Notes: generated from the letters alone by a model not told the origin. A stretch of 64,000 bases of DNA from Suillus spraguei (GCA_016800925.1 JABCPU010000005.1:310001-374000); one strand, 5' to 3'. Shown: positions 47,869-58,368, counted from the stretch's first letter. Translations and numbers: made by a program.

Positions 47869-48756
47869 TGTTACAAGAACACCTTCTTGCGCCCCTACTA
47901 TCATTTTTCCTCCTATGCATCACCATCTACTCTCGTCCTGATGAGGCCTCCATCCTCGTCCTACGCTATCTCGTCTGGCTTGCCATTGTCACTCCCTACC
48001 TTGCCTATGCTCGCCTCCTCCATCGTCGCTAAACGCGCACTCTTCCGGTACCCCTCACACTCATGTATGCTCTTCACACTCCCCGAGCTTCTTGCATCTC
48101 AAACGCCTCTGTCGTGTTCGATGCCTTCCCCTGCGCTTCAAAATGCGCTATCCCCTGGTTCACACAAACAGCCTCCTGGCTCAAGGACTACGTCTGGTGT
48201 CATATTTCCTTTTATCTTTTCCTTTGCATCTACCTATGACTCATGCGTCGCCTCATTGGCTCGTACCTTTTATACCTTCGGCTCCGCACCTATGACTCCC
48301 TTTCGCACATGTGTGCATTCATTGGTTCATACGCCTCTGACTCATCTGTGAGCATGCGTCTTCCTATTGGCTATCTGATTTCATACTTAATCTAGCAATA
48401 CTTATGTATTCACGCTCCGCTTCAATCTTACATATAAATATGCACAGATAGCCTTTGTACTTCTTTAACTTGAATCTACTTGATCTTCGACCCTGAACTT
48501 CCTTCAATAAGCTTTTCATAATCTTATTGTCACTATTCGAACTTCGTAGAAGCTCATCACTTCTACGTCCTTGATTATCGTCAAAGAACCTCATCTCTGT
48601 GATGTAGGTTGTGAGACAGTGCATAGCGCCCACCTTCAACCAACACAACTAGCACACTCCGCGTTAGGATATCAATACGCATGGGTCACCGCTCTTGATA
48701 GAGTGCCCGTCGCAGACACCACTCAAGTTCCTTAGCGCCTGACTAGGTCGCTAACA
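47869..48756 (+). mobile_element. Solo LTR-C (C3)
   Basis: 888 bp, TGTTACAAGAACACC to GTCGCTAACA, with a perfect 5-bp duplication GTACT (47864-47868, 48757-48761). Confidence 0.93.
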
Positions 48757-49107
48757 GTACTTAGGAATAGTCACCACTACTGTCACTACAAAATAAAGTC
48801 CTTTACCGAAGTTACTGTCTCTTAAGAATTGCTTTACCACTGCATGCACCACCGCTCTTTATTGCTCTTCCCGTGCTTCACCGCTTGCACTACCACTTTC
48901 CCATGCTTACTGCAGCTTCACTGCTTGTTTTACCACAGAAGTCCCCACGCTTTACCGCAGTTTCACTGCTCATACTACCACAGTTTTATCACTCACACTA
49001 CCGCTTGTCTACCACTTTCCTGTGCTTACCGCTAGTTTCCCATGGACAGGAGGTCACTGTTAGCATCTCACTACTGCCGGCAACAGTCTTGCACTACAGG
49101 ATAGGTA

Positions 49108-49330
49108 CAGTGGCTCAAAAAACTGTCCGCATGTTTTGGCATTTTTCACTATCTATAATATTGTGTGAGAACAAACAAATGCCTCAAAAACATGCTTATA
49201 CCACATTGTAGTATGGCTTCAGGGCTTTCATTTGAGCCCTACACCGTGGGAATCGGTGGAGATATGGTGGAGATACAAGGCTCACAAAATGGTGACTCAT
49301 GCGGACAGTTTTTTGACTCAAGTATTTTAC
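49108..49330 (+). repeat. Left inverted repeat of the mariner element
   Basis: The outer end CTCAAAAAACTGTCCGCATG is repeated in inverted orientation at the inner end (about 49298-49320), so the repeat is itself palindromic at its margins. Confidence 0.85.
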
Positions 49331-49347
49331 AGTAATAACCAGGTATT

Positions 49348-50362
49348 CTAGTATTTTGTATGACCTCCCTTGGCTTTAATTACTGCCTCTATCCTTCTAG
49401 GCATACTCTCAATTAATTTCTGGCAATCCTCAGCTGTGATCTTCCCCCATTCCACTGCTACTCTCTCCCAAAGCTCCCATACTCCTTTAGGGGGGTTTTC
49501 ATAGGCTTGAAGCTTTTTCTTGAGTGTTCCCCAGAGATGTTCAATGACATTGACATCAGGAGACTGTGCTGGCCAGTCAAGAACATTGATGTTATGTTCT
49601 TCAAACCATTCCCTAGCTCTTCTGGATGTGTGCTTGGGATCATTATCCTGTTGGAAAATGATATCTTCTTCATCAATCCCTGATTCTGCCAAGCTAGGCA
49701 GCAAGTGGTCATTTAAAATGTCCACATACTGCTCAGCATTCATCTTCCCCTCAACCTCAGCAAGCATTCCCACACCATTCCATCTCATACAGCCCCATAC
49801 CATTAAAGAACCTCCTCCAAACTTGACAGTTCCATTAACCTCTCTGTCTGTTAGGCCATCTCCCTTCTTTTTCCATACATACACCTTCCCATCTGACCCA
49901 ATCCTATTGATTTTGGTCTCATCTGACCATATAACACGCTTCCAGTCCTCTACAGTCCAGTGTTGATGAGCTAAGGCAAAGGCTAGTCTTCTCTGCCTAT
50001 GTTTGATGGAGAGAAGAGGCTTTTTCTTTTGTTACTGCCTTGAGATGAGCTGCCTTGAGAACATTCCTCACAGTTTGTGAAGAGACAGGGGTAGTGATGG
50101 TGGAATTGATATAATGGGTGGCTTGGACAGCATTATCAGCCTTTCCTGTAGTGATATGTTGGATAATAGCCCTTTTGTCAGTAGAGGTAAGCTTGGATGG
50201 ACGTCCTCCACAAGAGTTTTCCTTGTCTGGGTGGCTTTCTTTGATGAACTTGGCCACAGTGGACTTGCATACTCCAGTTCTAGAGGAAATTTGGCGAGCA
50301 GAGAGGCCAGCATAAGACAGAGAGAGGATATTATCTCTTTGAGCAGAGGAGATGGCTTTCAT
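49348..50362 (-). pseudogene. Tc1-type DD34E transposase, one frameshift
   Basis: The cut-and-paste transposase begins MKAISSAQRDNILSLSYAG at 50362 with two helix-turn-helix-like segments (LSARQISSRTGVCKSTVAKF; a GGRPSKL hinge). After a one-base shift in an A-run (50021-50030) it continues KPLLSIKHRQRRLAFALAH. The catalytic residues are in WSDETKIN, QQDNDPKHTS and NVIEHLW, and exactly 34 residues separate the second Asp from the Glu. It ends EAVIKAKGGHTKY at 49348. The length of about 338 aa is typical. A single indel in a homopolymer is the only visible defect and could be a sequencing error. Confidence 0.92.
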
Positions 50363-50507
50363 GGTGATTATGACTATGATACATGAGATATTCTGGTTTA
50401 TATAGTTAGATATAGTCATAAAATAACATAATGACACCACTTTATAATTTATATAATAGTGGCATGATTTTTATGGTGTCATAAATAATGATTTATATAG
50501 TTTTAAT

Positions 50508-50718
50508 ATACACTCAAAAAACTGTCCACATGAGTCATCATTTTATAAGCCTTATATCTCCACCATATCTCCGCCGATTCCCACGGTGTAGGGCTCAAAT
50601 AAAAGCCCTGAAGCCATACTACAATGTGGTATAAGTATGTCCTTGAGGAATTTGTTCATTCTCACACACATAGATAGTGAAAAATGTCAAAACATGCGGA
50701 CAGTTTTTTGAGCCACTG
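50508..50718 (-). repeat. Right inverted repeat of the mariner element
   Basis: It mirrors the left repeat, including the inner inverted copy (CTCAAAAAACTGTCCACATG near 50513). Confidence 0.85.
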
Positions 50719-51734
50719 TATTATTGAACTATACTAACTTAGCATTCCCTTTAGGGTCGAATGTTCTTGCCTTGCAAGAGTAGCAGACTAGGTAGAGTGC
50801 AAGACTCACATACTAGCTTAGGCCATGGTTTATCTACAGCCCAGGCTAGATTGTATCTTTACAGTGCGCACATGCAAAAGGGAGTCATAAGTGTGGAGCC
50901 GAAAGATAAAGGGTGCAAGCCAATGAGGTGACACACAAGTCAAGAAAGATAGCAAAGAGAAAGAGATAACGCATAGAACAATACCAGTCATATTCCAAGA
51001 GCCAGTGGATCCCTTGTGTGAACCAGAGGGTAGCGCATGTTGAAGTGCAAGGGAGTGCACGTATGAGGTGCAAAGGGTAGGGGTGAGCACAAAGTGCATG
51101 AAGTGTGCATGAAGGATGCACATCTAGCAGCGATGGAGGAGGCAGGCATAGGTGAGGTATGGCATGACGAGGGTGAGCCAGATGAGGTAGTGGAGAATGA
51201 GAGTGGGGGTCTCGTCAGGACGAGAGTAGATGGCAATGCATAGGAGGAAAAAATGATAGGAGGGGCACAAGAAGGTGTTCTTGTAACAGCTTGTCTCTGT
51301 CATTTTGAATGTGGAAAGGTTGGCTAGAATATTTGCAGCTTGGTCATCATCAACTGCTTCATTGATGGGCTCAGGCTTTGGTGAATTGTTCAGATTGGAA
51401 GTTGGGCATGATAGCATTGTTGGGGTCTTCTGCTAGGAAAGGCATAGTGAAAAAGATTGTGTGATTTGTAAAGAATGACAGAAAGAGATGGAGATGACAA
51501 TGATGAATGACTATTAATGTAAAGACTACTGAACTTGACTTTTACTGTGGTATGGAACAAGGAGTGTTGCACCACTTCAATTTACTCACACATAGACTAA
51601 ATTCTGTGTTAGCTGAGGCACAAGGCTAACACAGAAAACAATGTAGGTTGACTGGGTAACACTAGTGTGGCATGTCCAGGACGAGCTGATGGTGCATATA
51701 CACTCCTTGCCAAGAGTGCAGTTGTTGTTTTTTC

Positions 51735-51950
51735 ACTCTTCAGTGCCTGGAATTACAACATAAAATGTCAATGACATATCACTGCTAGCCATTGGGTCAT
51801 ATGTTATCATGCAATGCTCACAGGGCCACTATATTGGTCAAGTTGTTGGCATGTACAAGAGGAATGGTGGTGGTAAGGGCACTCAACACGAGAGTGTTCT
51901 CTTTGCTGGCACAAAAGACACTCCATCACTGACAACCTTAGCATTATTCT
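51735..51950 (+). pseudogene. Companion-gene fragment, second copy
   Basis: After an intron-acceptor-like TCACTCTTCAG the plus strand reads VNDISLLAIGSYVIMQCSQ and YIGQVVGMYKRNGGGKGTQ, matching the block at 6374-6607. It contains one stop. The region between 51447 and 51735 shows no recognisable coding. Confidence 0.6.
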
Positions 51951-51973
51951 GCGGAGGATTTCTTTTTTTGGTA

Positions 51974-52562
51974 AGGTAGGCGTCATGCGAAACCATCAAA
52001 CATCACATGATGTGACCACAGTGTGACGATCTCATGTAATCAGTTTGCCGGAGCGGCAACAATGTTCGGAGTTATAATCATCATAGAAGTTACAGTAGAC
52101 GAGCTAAGTATATAGATTGATAATGTATATTTACCTTGAGTCAATGGGCTCTGAGGACAAATTTGTGGCCTTATCAACAAGCCTTCAGGGAGGACTCAGT
52201 GTTCATGGTATTTCTTAACAGCCCATGCTGCTTGTGCACCATTAAGGCCATGTTTATATGCATTAATAAATCTTCGTGACCTCATTGCAAATCTGGGTAA
52301 AGAAGAGGGAATAAGTCAATCCAAATAATAGCTTAAATTGCTACTACATACCGTCGCATGGTTTGGAGTGCAACAGCCGGCGCTGGATTTCTATCGGAAC
52401 TTCAAGTTCATTTTCTATCCATCATCAAGCCCTACGAAACTCTTTGCATAAACGATTTCTATATATTTCGTCTCTGTTAAATTGTTTTTGAATATTTCAG
52501 CTTCGTCACTCTAATGTAACACTTGGCACGTGATGTTCGATGGTTTCGCATGACGCCTACCT
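51974..52562 (-). mobile_element. Non-autonomous pogo-type DNA transposon, 589 bp
   Basis: Inverted repeats of about 35 bp (AGGTAGGCGTCATGCGAAAC at each end, two transitions) are flanked by TA (51972-51973, 52563-52564). The related sequence at 5969-5974 (GGTACC) is the unoccupied site with one TA. A transposase remnant lies inside. Confidence 0.9.
52140..52293 (-). pseudogene. Transposase C-terminal fragment inside the pogo-type element
   Basis: The minus strand reads RSRRFINAYKHGLNGAQAAW, then AVKKYHEH, a stop and VLPEGLL, with splice-like sites on both sides. Such a sequence is typical of the region after the DDE domain in fungal pogo/Tigger-type proteins. It suggests the element derives from an autonomous copy by internal deletion. 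Confidence 0.6.
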
Positions 52563-52564
52563 TA

Positions 52565-52672
52565 CCAAGCATGTAGTGTGCCCCACAAGCCTCAAAAGTG
52601 TTGCGCCCCAAGAGGAAAATTTAGAAAATTTGCGGACATGCGGTATAGGGAGCAGCTGGAGTCCTGTTGGTT
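52565..52672 (-). repeat. Terminal-like repeat of the Plavaka-associated element, second copy
   Basis: An inverted relative of 5885-6000 that abuts the duplicated dehydrogenase segment. Confidence 0.6.
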
Positions 52673-52708
52673 CTTCTAAGCCATGATCGGCGGTGATTAC
52701 AGGGTAGT

Positions 52709-53927
52709 CTAATTGCCAATTCCTGCCCTCAGCTCAGGGACAATATCTTCCCCGACGCCACCCAGTACAAAAGCTTTCAAGTTTCCCAGTGCTTTTAGTT
52801 CTTTTGTCCTCCACGCCTCTGCTGTCTCTCCCCCAACATGCGGTAGAAGTGTACATCGTGGGAAGGTCAATAAACGCGGATCTACATGCGGTTCATCGGG
52901 GTATACATCCAAGCCGACTGATGAAAGCTAAAACTTGTGAGAAAAGACAACAAAACGATAGAAGAAGCGTTACATGACCGTCCTCTAGTGCTCGTATCAC
53001 CGCCTCTTGGTCCACTATTGGTCCTCGTGACGTATTGAGAAGAACACTACCCCGTTGCAGGGTCCTGATCTCCTTCTCTCCAATCATACCAACTGTGGAT
53101 TTGTTGAGAGGGATATGTACGCTCAGTACGTCGGCCTGTTTGCACAGTTCCTCTATGCTTGAGACATATTCGCACCAGTCTGGTGCAGATTCTGCCTTCC
53201 TTCGCGAAAAGTATATGATGCGCATTGGAAAGGCGTGCGCAAGGTGAGCGAATCTCAAGCCGATGCCACCTAATCCCAATATACCAAGCGTGCGCCCAGT
53301 AATGTCATGAACTTGGGTTGCATTATAAGGTTTTTTCCATGTACCAGAGCGAAGGGAGCGTTCTGCCATCGAAAAGTGCCGCAGGCACGATAGCATAAGG
53401 TATAAAGTGGCAGTAGCAGTGGCATCTTCATTTGCTCTTGGAGTATTTGACACCATTATTCCTGGGGCAAACACACGGTTAGCAACAGTTTATTCTGACT
53501 GAGAGCAGACATTACCTCGTTCTTTGCAAGCTTGCACATCAATTTCATCGTAACCACTGCCATTATGAGCGATCCAGCGTACCATACTCGTATCAGCTAG
53601 AGCGTGAATTAACGGTGCGTCAAATTTTCCTATGAATTCAGAAGATTTATTGTGCCTGTACATGGCGACAGTCCCTTCATACGGCCCACCGGGCCCGAAT
53701 GAGGAGAGGAAATGAGAACGAGATTCTGAAACCAGATGCTGAAGAAGAAAAGTGGTAAAGCTAGAGGAATATTTAAAGGGAAACCTACTTACTACGACTT
53801 CGGCGATCCCCTGAAACATCTCTTCGAGCTCATCCTGGACATAATTGACCTCACCTGAGACAAGTCAGGGTCCAAGTCATCAGATAAATCTAGAAAACCG
53901 ACCGCACAATAATACGCGGGGGAGCAT
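52709..53927 (-). CDS. D-isomer-specific 2-hydroxyacid dehydrogenase, copy 2
   Basis: A paralogue of the gene at 4122-5364 with identical exon structure: 53927-53903, 53854-53793, 53738-53516, 53461-52974 and 52927-52709. The total is 1017 nt (338 aa), four residues shorter at the C-terminus because of an earlier TAG. The NAD-binding motif is LGILGLGGIGLRFAHLAHA, keeping the Gly that copy 1 changed to Ala. The N-terminus MLPRVLLCGEVNYVQDEL supports the weak GTCGGT donor used in both copies. The catalytic motifs (SRGPIVDQEAVIRAL, SVGLDVYPDEP, LLPHVGGETAE) are intact. No stop or frameshift was seen, and the promoter TATA region is also duplicated. Both copies may therefore be expressed. Confidence 0.9.
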
Positions 53928-54031
53928 TTCAGTGTATGCTGTTTATCTGTAATGCTGCTAATGTGTTCGACGGGATTGACGGACCACCAGAGAGAGGTGT
54001 TGTTCGCTAAAGATAGGTAAAAGTAAGGACA

Positions 54032-54046
54032 GCTTTTTATATCTAA
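54032..54046 (-). promoter_or_regulatory. TATA-like box of dehydrogenase copy 2
   Basis: The minus strand reads TTAGATATAAAAAGC, at the same distance from the ATG as in copy 1. Similarity between the two loci ends just beyond it. Confidence 0.45.
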
Positions 54047-54540
54047 GCGAGTGACTATATATATAGGCTCAGCCTGAGTAGTAATATCCTAAACAGAATG
54101 AGAAGGTCGGCGCGGTTGGGGTATCAGTAGCCACCTGATGAGAACTTTCGCAGGTTCGAAACCGCTGCGATTCCCGCCATCATAGCGCTCTTCTTGCCCT
54201 AGCTAACAGACTCTTATCTTGGAAGACGGATGGCTGCAGCGGGTGCTAAGAACGTGGTCTGCCTTGCGACGCTCGCTCTGGCTTGAGCTTCGCTGATCCA
54301 AGGCCAGTCGCTAATCTTTGTCAATCTGACACGTGCCGTGCCATGGGACTAAAAATAACTAATGGACATACCATAGCTCAAATCCCACTCGCAGTACAAA
54401 AAGCTTGAAGACAAATAAATTTATGCACAATTATCACAGACATTTCAGACTATCGCTTTTAATGCCATTTCCGTCAGGAATGTTTCAACCTCGTTTAGTA
54501 CAAGTAGAAGGCAGCCCGTTGCTGACATGCCTACTAAAAT
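54047..54540. other. Intergenic DNA
   Basis: No gene was recognised. One B-box-like sequence at about 54150 was considered as a tRNA and rejected. Confidence 0.4.
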
Positions 54541-56168
54541 CTACCCTCTATCATCTGTTGAAGTAATTTCATACATGCGCATTAAAAAATACAGCATGAA
54601 GCTCACAAAAGCAGCAATCTTCGACACCCCTCTGGTTTTCTTGCATTCCTCTTGAACGTTATATCCGTAGCTAGTATTAAGCGTTCCAGAATCATAGTGG
54701 CGCTTCAAGTACCTAGGAAACAAAACATAGCGGGTGCTCAGATGTCATGGTCATGGTCTGTGAGCGGTTGTGATAAGCCTGAGAACGAACCGGAGGCAAA
54801 CTTCCTCCTTGAAGTCCTGGTATATCTTACGGTTACTCTTGCGCTGATACAAATCCCAATATCAAGAGTCGTCGACTACGAGAGAACAATGGATACCTCA
54901 AGTTTTCGCGCTTCCTCCTCGTATGGGTGACTCTGGTGCACGAGGAAGTGATCCGCAAGGACATAAAACGACATGCCGGACAGGTACATCTCATAGAGAC
55001 AAGCGGCCTTGTTCCCTCCATATCCAATGAAGCGTTCATCGCACCTGGAAAGACAAAGACTACATTAGACAGAGCAAGACAGATTTTTGACTCGGATTTG
55101 GTTGGCACCATGGAGGCCCTTCCTTTCTGAAGATCACATGAGGCTCGTACGCCGGGTGGTACTGCGTGACCTTGTAAACTTCACCAGGGACAGCTGAATA
55201 GAATCGCGGATAATCTGTGCTGTTGTGGCCAGGAGCCCAAGTGCGGTGGAACATATCGATCTTCTTCGCCTTAACCAGCGAAAGCAAAGTCTAAACAGTG
55301 TCATTCAGTGACTTCCTGGATCATGTCGCTCGTCATCTAGACCTGTTTATCGCGAGGAAAATATTTCTGGTCCAGGCCATCTTGCTGTTTGACATATTCG
55401 AACGCAGGCACCACAAGAGCACCATGTCCCTCCTTAAGAATTCGGCCGATCTTAGCATCTAGACTAGCCCTGATGGCGGAACGGAAGTTGGTGCAAATGG
55501 CAAAGTCAACGTCAAGCATCATGACAAATTCAGTACGGGCAAAGAGACGCGCAGTATTTCGCCAAGTATTCAATTGACGGTCGAAGGGCGTGAGAACGAG
55601 GTGTATGTCGACGTAGGTTGACATCGCCGGCGTTGACGTATACAAGTCATGCAAAGCATCCAGAAGGGCATGGGTTGCACTAGGTTTGACATGGACGGTT
55701 GCGGAAATCGGACCTTTGACAAAAAATAAGAGCACAAACGATTGCAAGACCGGAGCAGACCTTGAATCGATTGAATGTGACGAGAGTGGTGATTGAAATA
55801 TCGTTCTGTTCAAATGTCCTTGAAGCCCTGTAGTAGTAAGGGACCACTTTGAGAGGGTGCATAGACTGCGAGAATGCCTTGGAGAGAAAAATATCTTCGC
55901 TGATTGGAATCCCGTCTGTTGCCTTGGCAGTTGCATGTTCGGGCAACAACGAGGACGCAGGCCAAAGTAACATTTCCTGAGACGTTCTGCCAGCGACCTC
56001 GGCATTTTGATGAACTTTGGCAACGGCTGTATCGTAGGAGGCCATATACAACCTCGCAAGTGTCCGTATTGGAGACAGGACATGATTTGTTGTATAGAGG
56101 ACTGCGACCACAACATACAAAGAAGCTGCCAGACGGACAAACCTGAGGCCACGACTAAGGTCTGACAT
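54541..56168 (-). CDS. Glycosyltransferase family 49 (LARGE-like) type II membrane protein
   Basis: Starts MSDLSRGLRFVRLAASL at 56168 with one transmembrane segment (residues about 9-27), as expected of a Golgi enzyme. Exons on the minus strand: 56168 to about 55761; about 55713-55343; 55290-55109; 55044-54897; 54843-54791; 54712-54541. The core contains DISITTLVTFNRF, VDIHLVLTPFDRQLNTWRN and the DxD metal-binding motif in MMLDVDFAICTNFR. KAKKIDMFHRTWAPGHNSTD follows, then CDERFIGYGGNKAACLYEMY and FLVHQSHPYEEEAR, as in GT49. Introns 2-5 (52, 64, 53, 78 nt) are in phase. The junction near 55714-55760 is not: a 48-nt GT-AG intron breaks the frame by one, and a 37-nt alternative restores it but omits residues usual in this family. 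The gene may be slightly damaged. The acceptor sugar is unknown. Confidence 0.8.
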
Positions 56169-58018
56169 GTTCCAAGCGGTGGGATATAAATGTTGCTAGT
56201 TTCCGAATCCCTTGCGTGCGGATTGCGCAATATTGTGATGAGAGTTGATGCTGATGGTAAATCTGAGCCTAGCCTGTGAGTCGTGACCTAATGCACTACA
56301 AGTTCCGTTTGTACCGCGTTGTAAGCCCGTTGGCTTACCTGAGTTCCCATAATCAGTCTTCTGCGGTGGCTTTGATTATCACTGCCTTTTGGCGTAACTG
56401 TTAAGACTCCGTTCGGGAGCTCAGATTTCGCCAACTTCGACCAACTATGTTAAGGAAGTATGGTGGGCGATAGGTTTACGGTTCGATTTGCCGATATGCC
56501 GCAACTTATTTTGAAGTCCGACCAATCTTTGTTCCGAACTTTATTGGTATGCACTTATTCTATGGTCCTGTCACATGAACCACAAATCAGTTCTACGCCA
56601 GTCTGCGGTGACTCTGCGCGCCGTGCTCACTGAGGTAGATTCCCAGTTACTGGCGAGCATTACTATCAATATCACAACATTGGTGGCGAATAAATCTATC
56701 ATTCGGATTCCTTCTCTGAGCTCACTGAGCAGCCCTTACCCTCCAGGATATGCGACTCACTCAGGCTGCGCAGTGCTTCATTCCCGCTGTGACAGTAGTT
56801 GGTGTTGTGTTTCTTACTGCGTATGTTGATCTTAATCGTCGACTGTGCCTTTAGTTGTTATAAAGTCATTGGACCCTTCACTGATATTCCTACTGTTATT
56901 TATGTTAACGATGAGTCGAGATTTCTCCGTGCTATCGTCTTTTCTGCATGACTGCATTGTGCTGCATTTTATTTCCAATTATAATGGGGTCACCGTGGAG
57001 TTGACATCTGGTCCTGCGCGCATTCCTACTATCGACAGTTGGTATAATTCTTAACAGACATTTTGACCGGTCTATCTAGCCTGAAGTATATTTCCACTGT
57101 CTTTTCTCCTTCTGCCGCATCCCATATGGCTTTGAGACAGCACGACACTCATGTATGGTCTCATTACGACGATCAATATTATCACGATGGCTTGCAAACT
57201 CTGTCCGTATCTGTACTGACCCTCGTTGCCCCCGTTGTGTGCAGAAGAGAGCAGAGGTTCGTACGAAGACTGCTGCTCTATGGAAAGCCAGACCACCGTG
57301 CTCTACTTCCAAGGCTTCCACTTCTCAGAACCTTCCTAGTAAGGTAAGTGCTTGCATTGGTTTCCGAACACCCTGTGCTAATGTATCATGTAGATTTATT
57401 CCCGCTACCATAAGGGAGTGGGTTATATCGTGTTTTACCACTGGGACACCAATTCAAATCGATTGTTTTGCTGCGTCTGTTGCACTTGTCCTTGAATGGT
57501 ATTCTTCTCTCGTCTTCTTCGATTGCTCGTTCGCTCAGCCATTTGGGTCCAAGTTCGCATTTCGCTGAAATCCCCATGGCCTCAGTGATTTATTGCCGTG
57601 CTCTCACTACCGATGTCGAGTTCGAGGTCGCGTGAGGTCTCGATGTTATGTTTGGGATGAACTGCATTGCTGCATGGCCACCGTTTTGTGGGAAGACGAG
57701 ACTCCTGTCTCCAATCCTCCGCGTCTGGCCTTCAAGGTGGTGACAGTGTTTCACTGTCCTCGTTTTCTAGTATCTGCTCATTTCCTTCTGTGTTTCCAGA
57801 AACCCCGTGTAGACTTAATGGTAATGTCAATCACATTGAACTTGCCGCTAATGATGGTGAATTAATTATCTTAGTCTTCGTCCCTCGTCGGGGCAATTCT
57901 ATTGTCTCGTAGACGTTCAGACTCGAACTTTACTGTCCATGTCATCTTTTCGGGCAGTGTCAATCAGGGGCCCCATAGGTTTTCAACTTAGGATGAGTCG
58001 TCAAGTGGGAGTTAAAGA
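56169..58018. other. Region without an assignable gene
   Basis: Plus-strand open stretches of about 60-140 codons occur (for example 57155-57568). A good intron consensus (GTAAGT at 57343 to CATGTAG near 57392) suggests a former spliced gene. The translations match no family known to me, and frames break often. It may be an old transposon or a decayed gene. Confidence 0.35.
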
Positions 58019-58130
58019 CTTTAGCCTGACTAGTGTGGTTATCACAACAGAATCGAAATCTGTTTCTCTTGGACTACGCAGGTTTTGATATTCATTCATG
58101 GACGGTTTCTTCAGAAGTTCACTGCAACTG

Positions 58131-58220
58131 GTCTTAGTCAGGTGGTTGCCACAACAGAATCAAAATTTGTTTCTCTTGGACTCTGCAGGTTTGAAACCTG
58201 CCGACGACAAGATTTTTTTC
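58131..58220 (+). ncRNA. tRNA-Leu(CAA)-like module, unit 2
   Basis: The acceptor arms GTCTTAG and CGACGAC pair at five of seven positions. The anticodon loop is ATCAAAA on an ACAGA stem, and the T arm is GCAGG-TTTGAAA-CCTGC. It is followed by a run of seven T. Confidence 0.55.
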
Positions 58221-58278
58221 TATTGAAACACCTTGACATTCACTCATGGATGGCTTCTTTAGAAGTTCATCGTAACTG

Positions 58279-58368
58279 GTCTTAGCTAGGTGGTTGCCAC
58301 AACAGAATCAAAATCTGTTTATCTTGAACTGTGTGGGTTCAAAACCTGCCAATGATGAGGTTTTTTCT
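58279..58368 (+). ncRNA. tRNA-Leu(CAA)-like module, unit 3
   Basis: A perfect 5-bp anticodon stem (ACAGA/TCTGT) encloses ATCAAAA: U33, anticodon CAA, A37. The acceptor stem pairs at about five of seven. A TTTTTT terminator follows. Confidence 0.55.

Larger units (their letters stand above)
49108..50718 (-). mobile_element. Tc1/mariner transposon, 1.6 kb, long inverted repeats
   Basis: TA target duplications lie at 49106-49107 and 50719-50720. Terminal inverted repeats of about 220 bp (49108-49330 and about 50508-50718) begin CAGTGGCTCAAAAAACTG. It encodes a DD34E transposase on the minus strand. Confidence 0.93.
47450..50863 (+). mobile_element. LTR-D' (variant D) carrying LTR-C and a mariner element
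   Basis: It starts TGTGATGAACAAAC and ends TGTATCTTTACA. Its flanks are GCGC (47446-47449) and GTGC (50864-50867). The body is rich in ACCGCT-like pieces as in LTR-D, but it is diverged. Confidence 0.82.
47008..51288 (-). mobile_element. Solo LTR-C (C2) carrying nested insertions
   Basis: The LTR-C pieces are 47008-47449 and 50864-51288. The outer flanks ACTTG (47003-47007) and GCTTG (51289-51293) differ by one transition. LTR-D' is inserted in it. Confidence 0.85.
44540..51446 (-). pseudogene. Transposon-associated gene of unknown function, split by two LTR nests
   Basis: Read on the minus strand from 51446: MPFLAEDPNNAIMPNFQ, then after a shift INEAVDDDQAANILANLSTF (to 51289). A 4.3-kb insertion (47003-51293) follows. 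It continues with a Glu/Ala-rich coiled-coil-like stretch and a lysine run (EEKKKKKSKYAPIKDID). Next come YCELFYFMNTRLEEALHVAF and TADGMNKWIPAGAARDPKT. A two-base frame change near 46590 is followed by NNWPDDRVNTHISFWSAL and HKQQALLLYQVEQRK. After the LTR-B' insertion the C-terminus is RWHLAASSSNSWSIARIDQD. I have a general memory of such proteins recurring in mushroom genomes but no domain name. Removing the insertions restores one protein of roughly 350-400 aa. Confidence 0.6.

Noticed and set aside
54105..54182. Possible tRNA or box C/D snoRNA (B-box-like GGTTCGAAACC; TGATGA box)
   Set aside because: The acceptor and T stems do not pair properly, no anticodon arm could be placed and no box D with a guide was found.
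57072..57577. Minus-strand ORFs as an alternative gene
   Set aside because: No splice logic or family match; the plus strand has the better intron consensus, though it too is unassigned.
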